NCBI RefSeq assembly: GCF_900103825.1
Contig: NZ_FNIF01000001.1
Span: 1 to 64,000 of the forward strand
Origin: Paenibacillus sp. yr247
Lineage (GTDB): Bacteria; Bacillota; Bacilli; Paenibacillales; NBRC-103111
Length of the DNA: 64,000 nt
Direction: 5' to 3'
The position numbers and the translations under genes were made by a program. The notes beneath the pieces are model-generated. The model was not told where the DNA came from, searched no databases, and worked only from the letters and a program-made list of their open reading frames with translations. Below, piece after piece: positions 9,389-17,826 of this stretch (position 1 is the stretch's first letter; each line of letters begins with the position of its first letter).

Positions 9389-10255
9389 CTATTTTGATGC
9401 GAATCGCCGTGCGATCGCCACGCACAGTACGACACCGATATTTACTATAAAGATAGGCCAACCAATTGACTCGTGCAAAACGAGAGCCGAAAGCAGCAGG
9501 CCGAAGAAAGGCTGGAGGAGTTGTAACTGCCCGACCGCTGCTATACCTCCCTGGGCAAGACCACGATACCAGAACACAAAGCCGATGAGCATGCTGAACA
9601 GGGAGACATAAGCAAGGCTCAAAAGTGCGGAAGCACTTATACCCGCCCATGAAACCGGCATGTAATAAAACGAGAGCAGTGACATAACGGGAAGCGACAG
9701 AACGAGCGCCCAGGAGATCACCTGCCAGCCCCATAGCCTCCGTGAGAGTCGTGCCCCTTCCGCATAACCGTAACCGCACACGATGATAGAAGCCAGCATT
9801 AACGCATCACCGACCGGCGAAGATGTAGCCCCTTGTGTTAGGGCGAATCCTGCTACAAGGGAGCTGCCTAGAGCTGATAAGATCCAAAAGGTTGGTCGCG
9901 GGCGTTCACCGCCCCGCAGTACGCCGAAGATCGCCGTCGAAAGCGGCAGAAGCCCAACGTAGATAATTGCATGCGCGGATGTGACGTACTGAAGCGCCAA
10001 GGCTGTCAGCAGTGGGAAACCTACTACCACGCAGAGTGCTACTAACAATAGCGGAACGATGTCGCTTCGGACAGGCCGTTGTTGCCGGAAGATGAGGAGA
10101 AGCATTCCCGCTAACACCCCAGCAATTGCTGCACGGCATACGGTGAGGAATAACGGATCAAAATCCATCACAGCCAACCGTGTTGCAGGTAGCGAGCCGC
10201 TGAAGATGAGCACGCCCAGGAAACCATTGATCCAGCCGCTTGTCGCTTTGTTCAT
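9389..10255 (-). CDS. EamA-family (DMT) exporter
   Basis: 288 residues with ten hydrophobic helices in two EamA halves. Start GFLGVLIFSGSLPATRLAV and second-half LQLLQPFFGLLLSALVLHE are typical of drug/metabolite transporters. The ATG giving MNKATSG follows GAGGTGATTGTA; a longer open frame upstream lacks such a site. Such proteins export amino acids or other small metabolites, though the substrate is unknown. It is divergent from a MocR-type regulator, a common pairing in which the regulator controls the exporter. Confidence 0.88.
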   Translation of the reverse strand: MNKATSGWINGFLGVLIFSGSLPATRLAVMDFDPLFLTVCRAAIAGVLAGMLLLIFRQQRPVRSDIVPLLLVALCVVVGFPLLTALALQYVTSAHAIIYVGLLPLSTAIFGVLRGGERPRPTFWILSALGSSLVAGFALTQGATSSPVGDALMLASIIVCGYGYAEGARLSRRLWGWQVISWALVLSLPVMSLLSFYYMPVSWAGISASALLSLAYVSLFSMLIGFVFWYRGLAQGGIAAVGQLQLLQPFFGLLLSALVLHESIGWPIFIVNIGVVLCVAIARRFASK

Positions 10256-10399
10256 TACAATCACCTCAAAAAAATTTTTATACAAAAATGCACTCGACAC
10301 TTTGAGGTATCAAGGTACGAAAAATATTTATAAAATACACTCCTGTTTGATTATTTGTATTATATTAGATACAAAATACTATGTATATTGACCAATTAT

Positions 10400-10421
10400 C
10401 CATCTGTAAGGGTACAGATGG
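10400..10421. promoter_or_regulatory. Inverted repeat upstream of the MocR gene
   Basis: A perfect 9-base inverted repeat, CCATCTGTA / TACAGATGG, separated by AGGG, lies 32 bases before the MocR start within the divergent region. It is a good candidate operator for autoregulation, or an RNA stem in the leader. Confidence 0.5.
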
Positions 10422-10453
10422 TAGACCAAATTATTCAAGTGGGAGGCATATTT

Positions 10454-11830
10454 ATGAAAAATAAAAAGGATTCCATTCAGCAAATCATCCGTTCGGACAT
10501 AGTCAATGGTCTCATCAAACCCGGTCAGAAGTTGCCTTCCATCCGTATGCAGAGCCAAAGATTCGGTTGCAGTCTCAACACAATTATTGGTGTTTATCAG
10601 GAACTCGAAAATCAATATCTCATTTATTCACGTCCGAAGAGTGGTTATTTTGTCGTAGCCAAAGAAGCGCTTGTTCCCCTGCTGCAAACAAAACGAATCG
10701 ATTTTGCATCAGCGGTTCCCGATCCCGCGTCGATCCCGCAAATCGACTTTCGTCAATGCTTGAACAAAGCGATGGAATTATTTGAGACGTCCATATTCAC
10801 TTATCCCGATCCACAGGGTTTGCTTTCTCTTCGCCAGGAGATCGTGAAGCTTTTTCAGCAGCAACAGGTTTTCCCTTCGGCACAGCAAGTTTTTATATTT
10901 TCAGGCGCTCAGCAAGCTCTTCATCTTCTAGCCGGGATGCCTTTCCCAAACGGAAAAACCAACATTCTGGTCGAGCAACCAACGTATTGGGGAATGCTTG
11001 CTGCACTTAAGACACAAAGACAAACCGTAATCGGTATCGAAAGAACTCCTGCTGGGATAGATTGGGTAACTTTGGAGCGCCATTTTCAAAGTAATAATAT
11101 AAAGTTTTTTTATACAATCCCACGTTTCCATAATCCGTTAGGCACTTCTTACACAGCGGAAGACAAACAGCGACTGGCAGAACTCGCCAAAGCCTATGAC
11201 GTTTACATCGTTGAGGATGATTATCTTGCTGATTTGGAAACAAACAGTAAAGCAGATCCTATTCACGCTTATAATGGAGCCAGTCATGTCATTTATCTCA
11301 GAAGTTTTTCCAAAGTGATGCTGCCCGGATTAAGGCTTGCTGCGGCTGCAGTACCAGATTCGTTTATTCCTGTACTCCAATGGCATAAACAAACGGCGGA
11401 TCTAAGCACCTCAGTGCTTTCTCAAGGTGTGCTTGAGATTTATATGAAGTCCGGGATGTATGCTCATCATGCAAAGCAAATGAAATCCTTGTACAATCAT
11501 CGCATTAAACATCTAAGGGAAGTTTCACAGCGATTACTGCCCAAAGAGTGCTTATATACCATCCAATCTTGTGGAGGGCTCTTCACTTCAATTCACCTTC
11601 CGGACTCCATTCATACAGAAGATTTGGTCAAACGATTGGAGAATCGTGGCGTTGATGTACTGGCAACCGATAAGCAGTTCCTTTCATCTTTCCCCAAGCT
11701 TAACTTGCTGCGCCTTAGCATCATTCGGACCGATGAGCAAGATATTGAAGAGGGCATCCGCATCATAGCCGAAGAACTGGAGCGTGCCCAATATACAAGC
11801 AGTTTCCCTAAGCCATTCTTTCGGTTATGA
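10454..11830 (+). CDS. MocR-type regulator (GntR HTH fused to aminotransferase)
   Basis: 458 residues. Residues ~5-70 are a GntR winged helix (QQIIRSDIVNGLIKPGQKLP, QRFGCSLNTIIGVYQELENQ). The rest is a fold-type I aminotransferase domain: FSGAQQALHLLAG, VEQPTYWGMLAAL, VEDDYLADLE, and the PLP lysine in YLRSFSKVMLPGLR. MocR proteins use PLP as part of sensing and generally do not act as transaminases. The ATG at 10454 follows GGGAGG and matches the conserved N-terminus; the upstream extension of the open frame is non-coding. Probable targets are itself and the divergent EamA exporter. Confidence 0.9.
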   Translation: MKNKKDSIQQIIRSDIVNGLIKPGQKLPSIRMQSQRFGCSLNTIIGVYQELENQYLIYSRPKSGYFVVAKEALVPLLQTKRIDFASAVPDPASIPQIDFRQCLNKAMELFETSIFTYPDPQGLLSLRQEIVKLFQQQQVFPSAQQVFIFSGAQQALHLLAGMPFPNGKTNILVEQPTYWGMLAALKTQRQTVIGIERTPAGIDWVTLERHFQSNNIKFFYTIPRFHNPLGTSYTAEDKQRLAELAKAYDVYIVEDDYLADLETNSKADPIHAYNGASHVIYLRSFSKVMLPGLRLAAAAVPDSFIPVLQWHKQTADLSTSVLSQGVLEIYMKSGMYAHHAKQMKSLYNHRIKHLREVSQRLLPKECLYTIQSCGGLFTSIHLPDSIHTEDLVKRLENRGVDVLATDKQFLSSFPKLNLLRLSIIRTDEQDIEEGIRIIAEELERAQYTSSFPKPFFRL

Positions 11831-11910
11831 GTAGAAAAGGTAATTGGAAATTTAATCGAGCAATAAGAAATGATATTTCAGAGTTTTTATACATACTGTA
11901 GAGGTTTTTA

Positions 11911-11935
11911 TAAGTATTATTTAGATAAATACTTA
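11911..11935. promoter_or_regulatory. AT-rich inverted repeat before the EVE-like gene
   Basis: TAAGTATT and AATACTTA are 8-base arms around a 9-base centre, ending about 20 bases before the next start codon. It could be an operator or a hairpin that affects ribosome access. Confidence 0.35.
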
Positions 11936-11954
11936 TTACTAGGAGTGATGGTCA

Positions 11955-12434
11955 ATGAACGTATGGTTGATGAAAACAATTAAAAAGTGGCCGACCCGGT
12001 TCTTATCTTCTTCGTATATCGCAATTGACGAGCCGGGCGTCGATGAAGATTACGGTACGTTAACGGATCTCCAACGACAGCATTTGTTTGACCAACTCAA
12101 AGCTAACAACTCGAAAAGACGCTATGGACACATCAAGCGATTCTTTGATCAGTTTTATGATGAAACGGGTGATGGAGACGTTTTGGTGCTCGGTTTTGGT
12201 CAAACCACGAAGTTTTACGTTATTGCGATCGTGAGGCTTAAAGGTAAGCCATACTTCCATTCCTCAACCGGTAGCGAGGACTTACGCCATCGAGTTGACT
12301 TTGATTTGATCTGGCATGGTGAACCGTTTGAGGTTCAAGAATGGGGAGGGGCGAACCGTCTGGAGAAAATGGATACACCTGATCGTCTTAAGCAGTTTAT
12401 CAGCATTTACACGGATATGCAGGTGTACATGTGA
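11955..12434 (+). CDS. Hypothetical protein, possibly EVE/PUA-like
   Basis: 159 residues, ATG after AGGAGTG. No family is certain. The arrangement resembles EVE/PUA-type reader domains seen at the start of McrB-like modification-dependent restriction proteins: an opening W-L-M-K strand, IAIDEPGVDEDYG, then GDGDVLVLGFGQTTKFYVIA followed by HRVDFDLIWHGEPF. Those domains bind modified bases in DNA or RNA. Here the protein stands alone, without any nuclease or GTPase gene, and is followed by a palindromic element. The resemblance is by pattern only and should be treated as a hypothesis. The N-terminus lacks a signal peptide, so it is cytosolic. Confidence 0.55.
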   Translation: MNVWLMKTIKKWPTRFLSSSYIAIDEPGVDEDYGTLTDLQRQHLFDQLKANNSKRRYGHIKRFFDQFYDETGDGDVLVLGFGQTTKFYVIAIVRLKGKPYFHSSTGSEDLRHRVDFDLIWHGEPFEVQEWGGANRLEKMDTPDRLKQFISIYTDMQVYM

Positions 12435-12522
12435 GATTGCAAGAACTCCCATGAAAATTAAATCCGCTTAAAACCTCAAAAACCATTTCATCATCTGTGG
12501 TGCGGCGCTTGCGGTGCATGGA

Positions 12523-12665
12523 TGGCTAACGGGTAATGAGAGATCAATTGGTGGAACGGGCCTAGAGCTAAATAAACAACAAGTGAAGGCAGCCGGCAAG
12601 ATTAGAGCGACTGCCTTCACCGCTCATTACATGTTTAGTGTTTTTTTACGGGAAACGATAGAATA
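12523..12665. repeat. Palindromic intergenic element, rearranged copy
   Basis: Contains GGCTAACGGG, a hairpin GTGAAGGCAG / CTGCCTTCAC (arms 12582-12591 and 12611-12620) and then ACGGGAAACGATAG. These are the same parts as the complete copies but with a longer loop. It fills most of the gap between two genes. Confidence 0.55.
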
Positions 12666-12709
12666 GCGGAGGCAGGATAGTACAATGAGGTATTGAGGGG
12701 GGAATAACA

Positions 12710-13678
12710 ATGAAAATTGATCCAAACAAGTTTGAGTTTGGAATCGAAAAAGAATATGCAATAGTTTATAAAGAACGTGACTTCATAAGTTACTTATTAG
12801 CATCACAACAGATTATAAATAAAATAAAGTCTATGAAGGATATTCATGAAAATCTAGTGAAAAAAGTGAGTTATTTGTTTAGCAAAGGCTGGGAGATACA
12901 TCCTGAATATTCCAATGCCTTAATAGAAGTCGTATCTCCTCCATACACCTTGGATAGTTTTGATGAAATAATAGATGGTTTTCAAGTTTTTGAGGAAGTT
13001 GTATGTAATTTGTTAGTAGACTTGAAAGAAAAAAACACAAATCTAAAAGGAGAGATTTTATTAACAGATAAATTTAGTTCTTCGACAGATACATTCATTA
13101 ACTTTAAAAAAGAAAAAATCACTGATATTAAACAAATTATACTTACGGATGAAGTTGTTACTTTTGTAGGAAGTAAAAATCTAATTCCCAATTCCTTTAA
13201 GAAAATTAATGATTTAAATTTACTTTATGCGGGGTTTATTTCTACTCATGTTACACTACATCCTAAATATTGTTCAAAATGGGACATTAAACATGAGGCA
13301 GAATACTTTTGGAGCTTATTAAATCTACTGTTTTTGTCTGAATATGATATAAATGATAATACCTTTTATGATAAAGGTAGAGATGAAATCCGGTGTTCAA
13401 CAACACCCCGAAGCGAACTAATATCATGGGCGGATAGGACAAGTATCCTCTATGAAAAAAGTATTAAACAAATAATGGAAGGCGATGCTCAAGAGAAAGT
13501 TGATACGTATAATCTTTTTTTAAATGAACAACACAAAGGAAACCGAACTTATTTAGCAAAAATAAAAAATATTGAAGAATGGCCATTATTTGAAATTAGA
13601 AGGTTTCATAGTGGAATATCAATTAACTATATGAAAGAATTTTTATTAAATGCAAGTAAGATTATAATAAACCCATAA
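12710..13678 (+). CDS. GCS2-like carboxylate-amine ligase
   Basis: 322 residues, ATG after a GAGGGGGG site. Motifs fit the glutamate-cysteine ligase type 2 superfamily: FGIEKEYAIV at residues 9-18 (the G-[IV]-E-x-E signature), SNALIEVVSPPY near 75, a histidine-containing strand STHVTLHPK, RCSTTPRSE and the terminal FEIRRF. Such enzymes join an amine to a carboxylate using ATP through an acyl-phosphate. The natural substrates are not evident; no glutathione or peptide-tailoring genes are nearby. The gene is far more AT-rich than its neighbours and lies between element remnants, which points to recent acquisition. Confidence 0.7.
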   Translation: MKIDPNKFEFGIEKEYAIVYKERDFISYLLASQQIINKIKSMKDIHENLVKKVSYLFSKGWEIHPEYSNALIEVVSPPYTLDSFDEIIDGFQVFEEVVCNLLVDLKEKNTNLKGEILLTDKFSSSTDTFINFKKEKITDIKQIILTDEVVTFVGSKNLIPNSFKKINDLNLLYAGFISTHVTLHPKYCSKWDIKHEAEYFWSLLNLLFLSEYDINDNTFYDKGRDEIRCSTTPRSELISWADRTSILYEKSIKQIMEGDAQEKVDTYNLFLNEQHKGNRTYLAKIKNIEEWPLFEIRRFHSGISINYMKEFLLNASKIIINP

Positions 13679-13860
13679 AACCTGACACCAAGAACACCAC
13701 ATTGGAAAAGACTAGTGGGCGACTACTGGTATTAATAGTTAGGAGAATAGGCCACCGAGCGATTCACCGGCAGCCAAGATGGTACAATTTTATGGAGCTT
13801 ACGTTCTCCGACAGTCTTATTGCGTCCTGTTTTGAAATGGATTAATGTTCCGGCTTGGCT

Positions 13861-14781
13861 TTATTTATGAAGCGAGATGAAGTGCACAATCAATTTATTG
13901 ATCGTATCTTTATCGATAAAAGGAGCAAGACCGGTCAGAAGATCCGGACTGAGACGCTCCAGTTCCACTTGCTCGACAAGCATTTTCACGGTTTCTTTAC
14001 CTAAAAAAGGAGCGATCGACAAAATAATGTTCGCATCCATTTGTCCGTCGATAGCTTGTTGTACAAGCCCCATTAAAGTATCTCCTTCAATAAACGGGGC
14101 GAGTTTCCGAATCACATCCGCATCGACATTTCCTTTCCCGGCTTGCTGCACTAAACGATCCACGTCCTTTTTGCCGAGAAACGGCGCAATTTTATGAATT
14201 TGGTTTACATCCAGTGTACCTTCGAGCGTTTTGTCGACCATCCGGCTTAATGTATCTGCACTGATAAATGGAGCAAGATGATGAATAATATCCCAGCTGA
14301 AGTTGCCTTCCTCCACTTGCAAAACCAACATATCTATAGTTTCTCGTTCGAGAAAAGGAGCCAGTTTCACGATGTGGTCAATGGTCAGCCGGTTTACTTC
14401 CGATCCCTCCGTGATCTTATGTAAAGTGCTCGGCTTCAGCATAGGCGCAATATCTATGACTTTATCGACCTCAATCTGGCCTTGATTAATCATTTCAGCG
14501 ACTTGCTCCGGCCGGTTTTCTACAATACGTTCCACAACGGACTCCATGATCGTATCTAAAGATTCTTTTCTTTCTCCTCCGTCCAAGAGTTCGTCAACCG
14601 ATTTATCGAAAAACTTGGCCAGCTGAGGTAGCGTACCGATGTCTGGCATGGATTCACCTCGTTCCCATTTAGATACCGCCTGATGACTAACATTCAATTT
14701 GTCAGCAAGTTCTACCTGGGTCATATCTTTTTCTTTGCGAAGATACGAAATATATGCGCCAATCTTTTGCAAATTGAGCAT
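13861..14781 (-). CDS. XRE-family regulator with seven 29-residue repeats
   Basis: 306 residues. Residues ~4-60 are a Cro/C1-type helix-turn-helix (YISYLRKEKDMTQVELADKL, VSHQAVSKWERGESMPD). A linker with ESVVERIVENRPEQVAEMI follows. From about residue 111 the protein consists of repeats opening with I/L-A-P-F/M-L/I, recurring at exactly 29 residues (87 bp). Six are complete and a seventh is cut at the C-terminus. Within each, the pattern is APF(L/I)xxx(T/D)(L/I/V)xx(L/M)V, then a Gly near position 20, and D near 25, as in a two-helix solenoid. A GTG three codons upstream is possible, but the ATG has the better-spaced GAGAGGTG. Target genes and ligand are unknown; it faces away from the ABC exporter genes. 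Confidence 0.85.
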   Translation of the reverse strand: MLNLQKIGAYISYLRKEKDMTQVELADKLNVSHQAVSKWERGESMPDIGTLPQLAKFFDKSVDELLDGGERKESLDTIMESVVERIVENRPEQVAEMINQGQIEVDKVIDIAPMLKPSTLHKITEGSEVNRLTIDHIVKLAPFLERETIDMLVLQVEEGNFSWDIIHHLAPFISADTLSRMVDKTLEGTLDVNQIHKIAPFLGKKDVDRLVQQAGKGNVDADVIRKLAPFIEGDTLMGLVQQAIDGQMDANIILSIAPFLGKETVKMLVEQVELERLSPDLLTGLAPFIDKDTINKLIVHFISLHK

Positions 14782-14930
14782 TTCAAGCACCTCTCAAATT
14801 GGAAATTTTTACAGCTCTCACTGTGTGAACAGCATACCACATTCGCAAGAAGACGTTCCATCAAGCGTTGGTAGAATGATTAGATCAAAGCTCTGCAACT
14901 CATAGTTGAATGTTCATGTAGAAGCCGAAA

Positions 14931-15040
14931 GGGAACGACATTCTGTTATGCACCGTGGTCGCCCAAATCAGACTAACGGATGGGCCCTGTGGTGCAGCGC
15001 TGTAGGCCTCGGTCTCCGGACGGAGACCAGGGTCGTTCCC
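14931..15040. other. Candidate structured element (three-way-junction-like)
   Basis: Nested inverted repeats occupy 110 bases. The outer pair is GGGAACGAC / GTCGTTCCC (perfect, 9 bp). Inside are TGCACC / GGTGCA enclosing GCCCAAATC / GATGGGC, and a compact hairpin GGTCTCC-GGAC-GGAGACC. This is the layout of a folded RNA with a closing stem and two branches. It ends 65 bases before the ABC ATPase start. It matches no riboswitch motif that I can recall. A TATAAT box downstream of it argues that at least one transcript of the ABC genes would not include it. Confidence 0.45.
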
Positions 15041-15070
15041 GGGGATGTTTTTTACCTTCTCGAATGGAAA

Positions 15071-15076
15071 TATAAT
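15071..15076 (+). promoter_or_regulatory. -10 box before ABC exporter genes
   Basis: A perfect TATAAT lies 30 bases before the GTG start. The sequence 17 bases upstream is only a T-run, so the -35 is poor. Confidence 0.4.
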
Positions 15077-15105
15077 GGAATTATTTAGAAGACGGAGGGG
15101 ATGTC

Positions 15106-16060
15106 GTGAATAACACGGTATATGACGTGCAACAGGTGTGCCAGACATACAATAAGGGCAAGATCAAAGCAAACGAGGACATCTCGTTCCGCATTTCCGA
15201 AGGGGAGATTTTGGGCATCCTCGGGCCGAACGGCGCGGGCAAGACGACTTTAATGAAGCTCATGGTCGGCCATTTAAAGCCGACGTCCGGGCGCATTTTG
15301 TTCTATGGGGAGGACGTCGGTGCGATCACGAAAAAAGTGGCCGGATCGGTCGCCTACTTTTCCCAGGAGCCCCATGTGCTGCACGCTCTGAAGGCATGGG
15401 AGGCTTTGGCGTATACCGGACGGCTGAGAGGCATGGCCAAACGCGAAGCGGAAAACGAAGCCGAGGCGCTGTTGGAACAGTTCGGCATAGCGGAGCTGCG
15501 GGACAAACCGCTCAAAAAGATGTCCGGCGGACAGAAGCGGCTGATAGGCATCGGAACCGCTCTGATCGGAGAATCCCCCGTCCTGATCCTCGACGAGCCG
15601 ACTAACGAGCTCGATCCTCAGAACCGCAGGCTCATCTGGAGTCTCATCAAAGAGAAAAACCGCGCAGGTGCGACGGTGCTGCTCGTCACCCACAACATCC
15701 TTGAAGCTGAACAGGTCGTCGACCGTGTCGCCGTCATCAACTGCGGCAGGCTACTGGCTATCGACTCCGTCGGGAAGCTGAAGCAGCGTGTCGACCAGCG
15801 ATTGAAATTCGAATTAGCCCTCGAGCCGGGGGGGGAAAGAAGCGGTGGCATCCGCGTTTAAGGATTGGGGTTTGGTGCAAGACAACGGAGAAAATCGGTT
15901 GGTGCTGCTCGTCGAGAAAAAGGAAGCAGGCCGTGCATTGGATTTCATCGTATCCCGACCCGAGCTCCGGATAGAAGATTTTGCCGTCAAGCCGCCGAGC
16001 CTCGAGGATGTCTATTTTCACATCGACGCGGGCGCGGAAAAAGGGGGCGCCGCCGTATGA
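15106..16060 (+). CDS. ABC exporter ATPase (frameshifted at a G8 run)
   Basis: Walker A GPNGAGKTT (residues ~40), signature MSGGQKR, Walker B VLILDEPTNELDP and the H-loop VTHN are all present in the first frame, which ends at 15861. The missing C-terminus continues in the next frame (AFKDWGLVQDNGENRLVLLV, then PPSLEDVYFHIDAG) and ends in TGA at 16060, overlapping the permease ATG. Removing one G from a run of eight at 15828-15835 restores a single protein of about 317 residues. PPSLEDVYF is the conserved tail of drug/antibiotic exporter ATPases, so the gene was built as one unit. The break may be a sequencing error, a real mutation, or slippage. GTG start after GGAGGGG. Higher GC than the surroundings. 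Confidence 0.85.
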
Positions 16061-16851
16061 AGACGACCGCTGCAGAACCAGCCACGATGGAACGATTAAC
16101 CGGTCCGGGCAAATGGTTGACGGAGCTAAACGTGCTCATCCGCATTCAGTTCGCGATCGTGAGGGACAGCTGGGCATGGATCGTCGTTATGGCTACGATG
16201 TTCCCTCTCACGACTGTCCTGTTCATGAAGTTTTTCACCGAAAATCCGAGCGAGGAAACGTTGATCCGATTGATTGCAGGCAACCTCATTTTCGGGATTA
16301 TCGTCATGGGGATGAACGGCATGGGGCAGGATATATCCTGGCAGAAGCATGCCGGGCATTTCACCTTTTACGCCTCGCTGCCGATCTCGAAAATCAACTT
16401 CGTCCTGGCGAATTTGGCGCGTGGAATGATGAATACGATTCCGTCGTTCCTTATTCTCGGCGCTATTGGCCAGTGGGTGTACGGCATCCAGTTCCAATAC
16501 TCATGGGGGATGCTGCCGGTTATTGTTTTATCGATATTCAGCTGCGTCGGCATCGGCGTCGCCATCGGGTTCTGGTCGCCCAACCATCAACTAACCAACA
16601 TGCTGGTTCAGGCGCTGATGATGGTCGTCACTTTCCTGTCCCCCGTATTGGTGGAAATGAGCCGTCTCCCCATCCCTCTGCAGTGGTTCTCTTATCTACT
16701 GCCATCCACTTACGCCGCAGACGCGATGAGCATCGTTTTTCTTCAGGGATGGACGAAGGACGTCCTTGCAGACTGTATCGTGTTGGTTGGCTACGGCTTA
16801 GCTACGTTCGCCATGATCAACAAGCTCGTGAAGTGGCGAATGAACGACTAA
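16057..16851 (+). CDS. ABC-2 type exporter permease
   Basis: 264 residues. After a cytosolic lead, six hydrophobic helices appear, with the first near residues 40-60 (WAWIVVMATMFPLTTVLFM). The ABC-2 pattern NHQLTNMLVQALMMVV then PLQWFSYLLPSTYAADAM near the end is typical of multidrug or polysaccharide ABC-2 permeases. The start codon overlaps the ATPase stop as ATGA, so the two are translationally coupled and form one exporter with the preceding ATPase. A longer open frame exists upstream in this frame, but it only shadows the ATPase. Substrate unknown. Confidence 0.88.
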   Translation: MKTTAAEPATMERLTGPGKWLTELNVLIRIQFAIVRDSWAWIVVMATMFPLTTVLFMKFFTENPSEETLIRLIAGNLIFGIIVMGMNGMGQDISWQKHAGHFTFYASLPISKINFVLANLARGMMNTIPSFLILGAIGQWVYGIQFQYSWGMLPVIVLSIFSCVGIGVAIGFWSPNHQLTNMLVQALMMVVTFLSPVLVEMSRLPIPLQWFSYLLPSTYAADAMSIVFLQGWTKDVLADCIVLVGYGLATFAMINKLVKWRMND

Positions 16852-17083
16852 CGAGCATGCAATAGATTCAAATTAAACCGTCATCCAATTCCTTCATTCC
16901 CCGCCGCTACCGGATTCCCCGTACATCTAATTCAATCACTCCGGCTATCCGCCAAATTACTCAGCGAGGATGTGGAAGTCAATAACTAGGCTAATGTACG
17001 GTCAATTGGTTATTCACCTACATAACATGAAGTACGATTGAATTTAGAATGATATATGCTTTAATAAGGAGCGTGTTTCAGTC

Positions 17084-17371
17084 ATGTTTAGACCGCAAAT
17101 GGATTTTGAAGGAGCTCTTAGACAACCGCCACAATCTCCCCCGCCGGCATTCGTCCCGCCAAAACCTGATGTTTCCTACGCCATTGATTGTATATTTGAA
17201 TATACCTATTTTTGGCTAAGAAATGGAGACCAATTTTGGTTTTATCCGATTTATGTAGGGCATGAAGGAGTCGCAGGTTACAGATGGAGCGGAGCATATT
17301 GGTATTTTTACGGTATCGATTCGAGATTCATTGATGCCGTTGCGTGTCCTCCAATTCCTACGCTTTACTGA
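17084..17371 (+). CDS. Small aromatic-rich hypothetical protein
   Basis: 95 residues, ATG preceded by AAGGAG 12 bases away. The N-terminal 35 residues are proline-rich (LRQPPQSPPPAFVPPKPD). The rest is unusually rich in Tyr, Trp and Phe (FEYTYFWLRNGDQFWFYPIY, AYWYFYGIDSRF). No signal peptide is visible. It is followed by a strong terminator. The composition suggests a surface or spore-associated role, but this is only a guess. Confidence 0.65.
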   Translation: MFRPQMDFEGALRQPPQSPPPAFVPPKPDVSYAIDCIFEYTYFWLRNGDQFWFYPIYVGHEGVAGYRWSGAYWYFYGIDSRFIDAVACPPIPTLY

Positions 17372-17394
17372 ACAAATTTCCATTCGTACTGAAG

Positions 17395-17437
17395 AAGCCG
17401 AGAGAGACCTGATCAAGGTGACTCTCCCGGCTTTTTT
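17395..17437 (+). terminator. Rho-independent terminator
   Basis: Imperfect stem AAGCCGAGAGAG / CTCTCCCGGCTT followed by T6. Ends the small aromatic-rich gene. Confidence 0.75.
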
Positions 17438-17826
17438 CCCTTTGGCAGATTGAATCTTTCGCAAAGTTGCCGCCTTCTCGCTAACTTGATTTCTTCCTGC
17501 GCTTGCTAATCCATTTATTCAAAGCAGTTCCGCCTCCGCCGACAGCGTGCTGCTGTTTGGTTCCTGGACAATGACAATCACTTTGCCATGACGACGCGTT
17601 CGGGGCCGGGTATTGCCATGATAAAGTCCGCCATTGGCGCCATTCAACCTTCGAGGCTGCTGGTAAATTGAATCCGGCAGCCTTTGCAGCGCTGACGGTC
17701 AGAATAACGTGACAAGACTCAAATTGACAAAAATCATTGGGGAATTTAGACTTGTAAGCAACTTATAAGGTCAATTATGTTCTTGGTTTAAATGTTAAAT
17801 CGATTCAGAAAGGAGAAAGATCTTTT
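17438..17826. other. Intergenic region, no gene seen
   Basis: About 390 bases without a supported open frame. GAGGCTGCTGG and CCGGCAGCC near 17652-17684 look like a worn hairpin of the palindromic family. An AGAAAGGAGAAAG site lies at the end for the following gene. Confidence 0.4.

Noticed and set aside
14900..15148. Minus-strand 82-codon frame across the structured region
   Set aside because: No ribosome site and no protein-like pattern; inverted repeats explain the sequence better.
15274..15693. Long minus-strand frame inside the ABC ATPase gene
   Set aside because: A shadow produced by high GC; the plus strand has all ATPase motifs.
15981..16865. 294-codon plus-strand frame overlapping the permease gene
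   Set aside because: Arg/His/Asp-rich, no membrane helices, and overlaps the well-supported permease in another frame.
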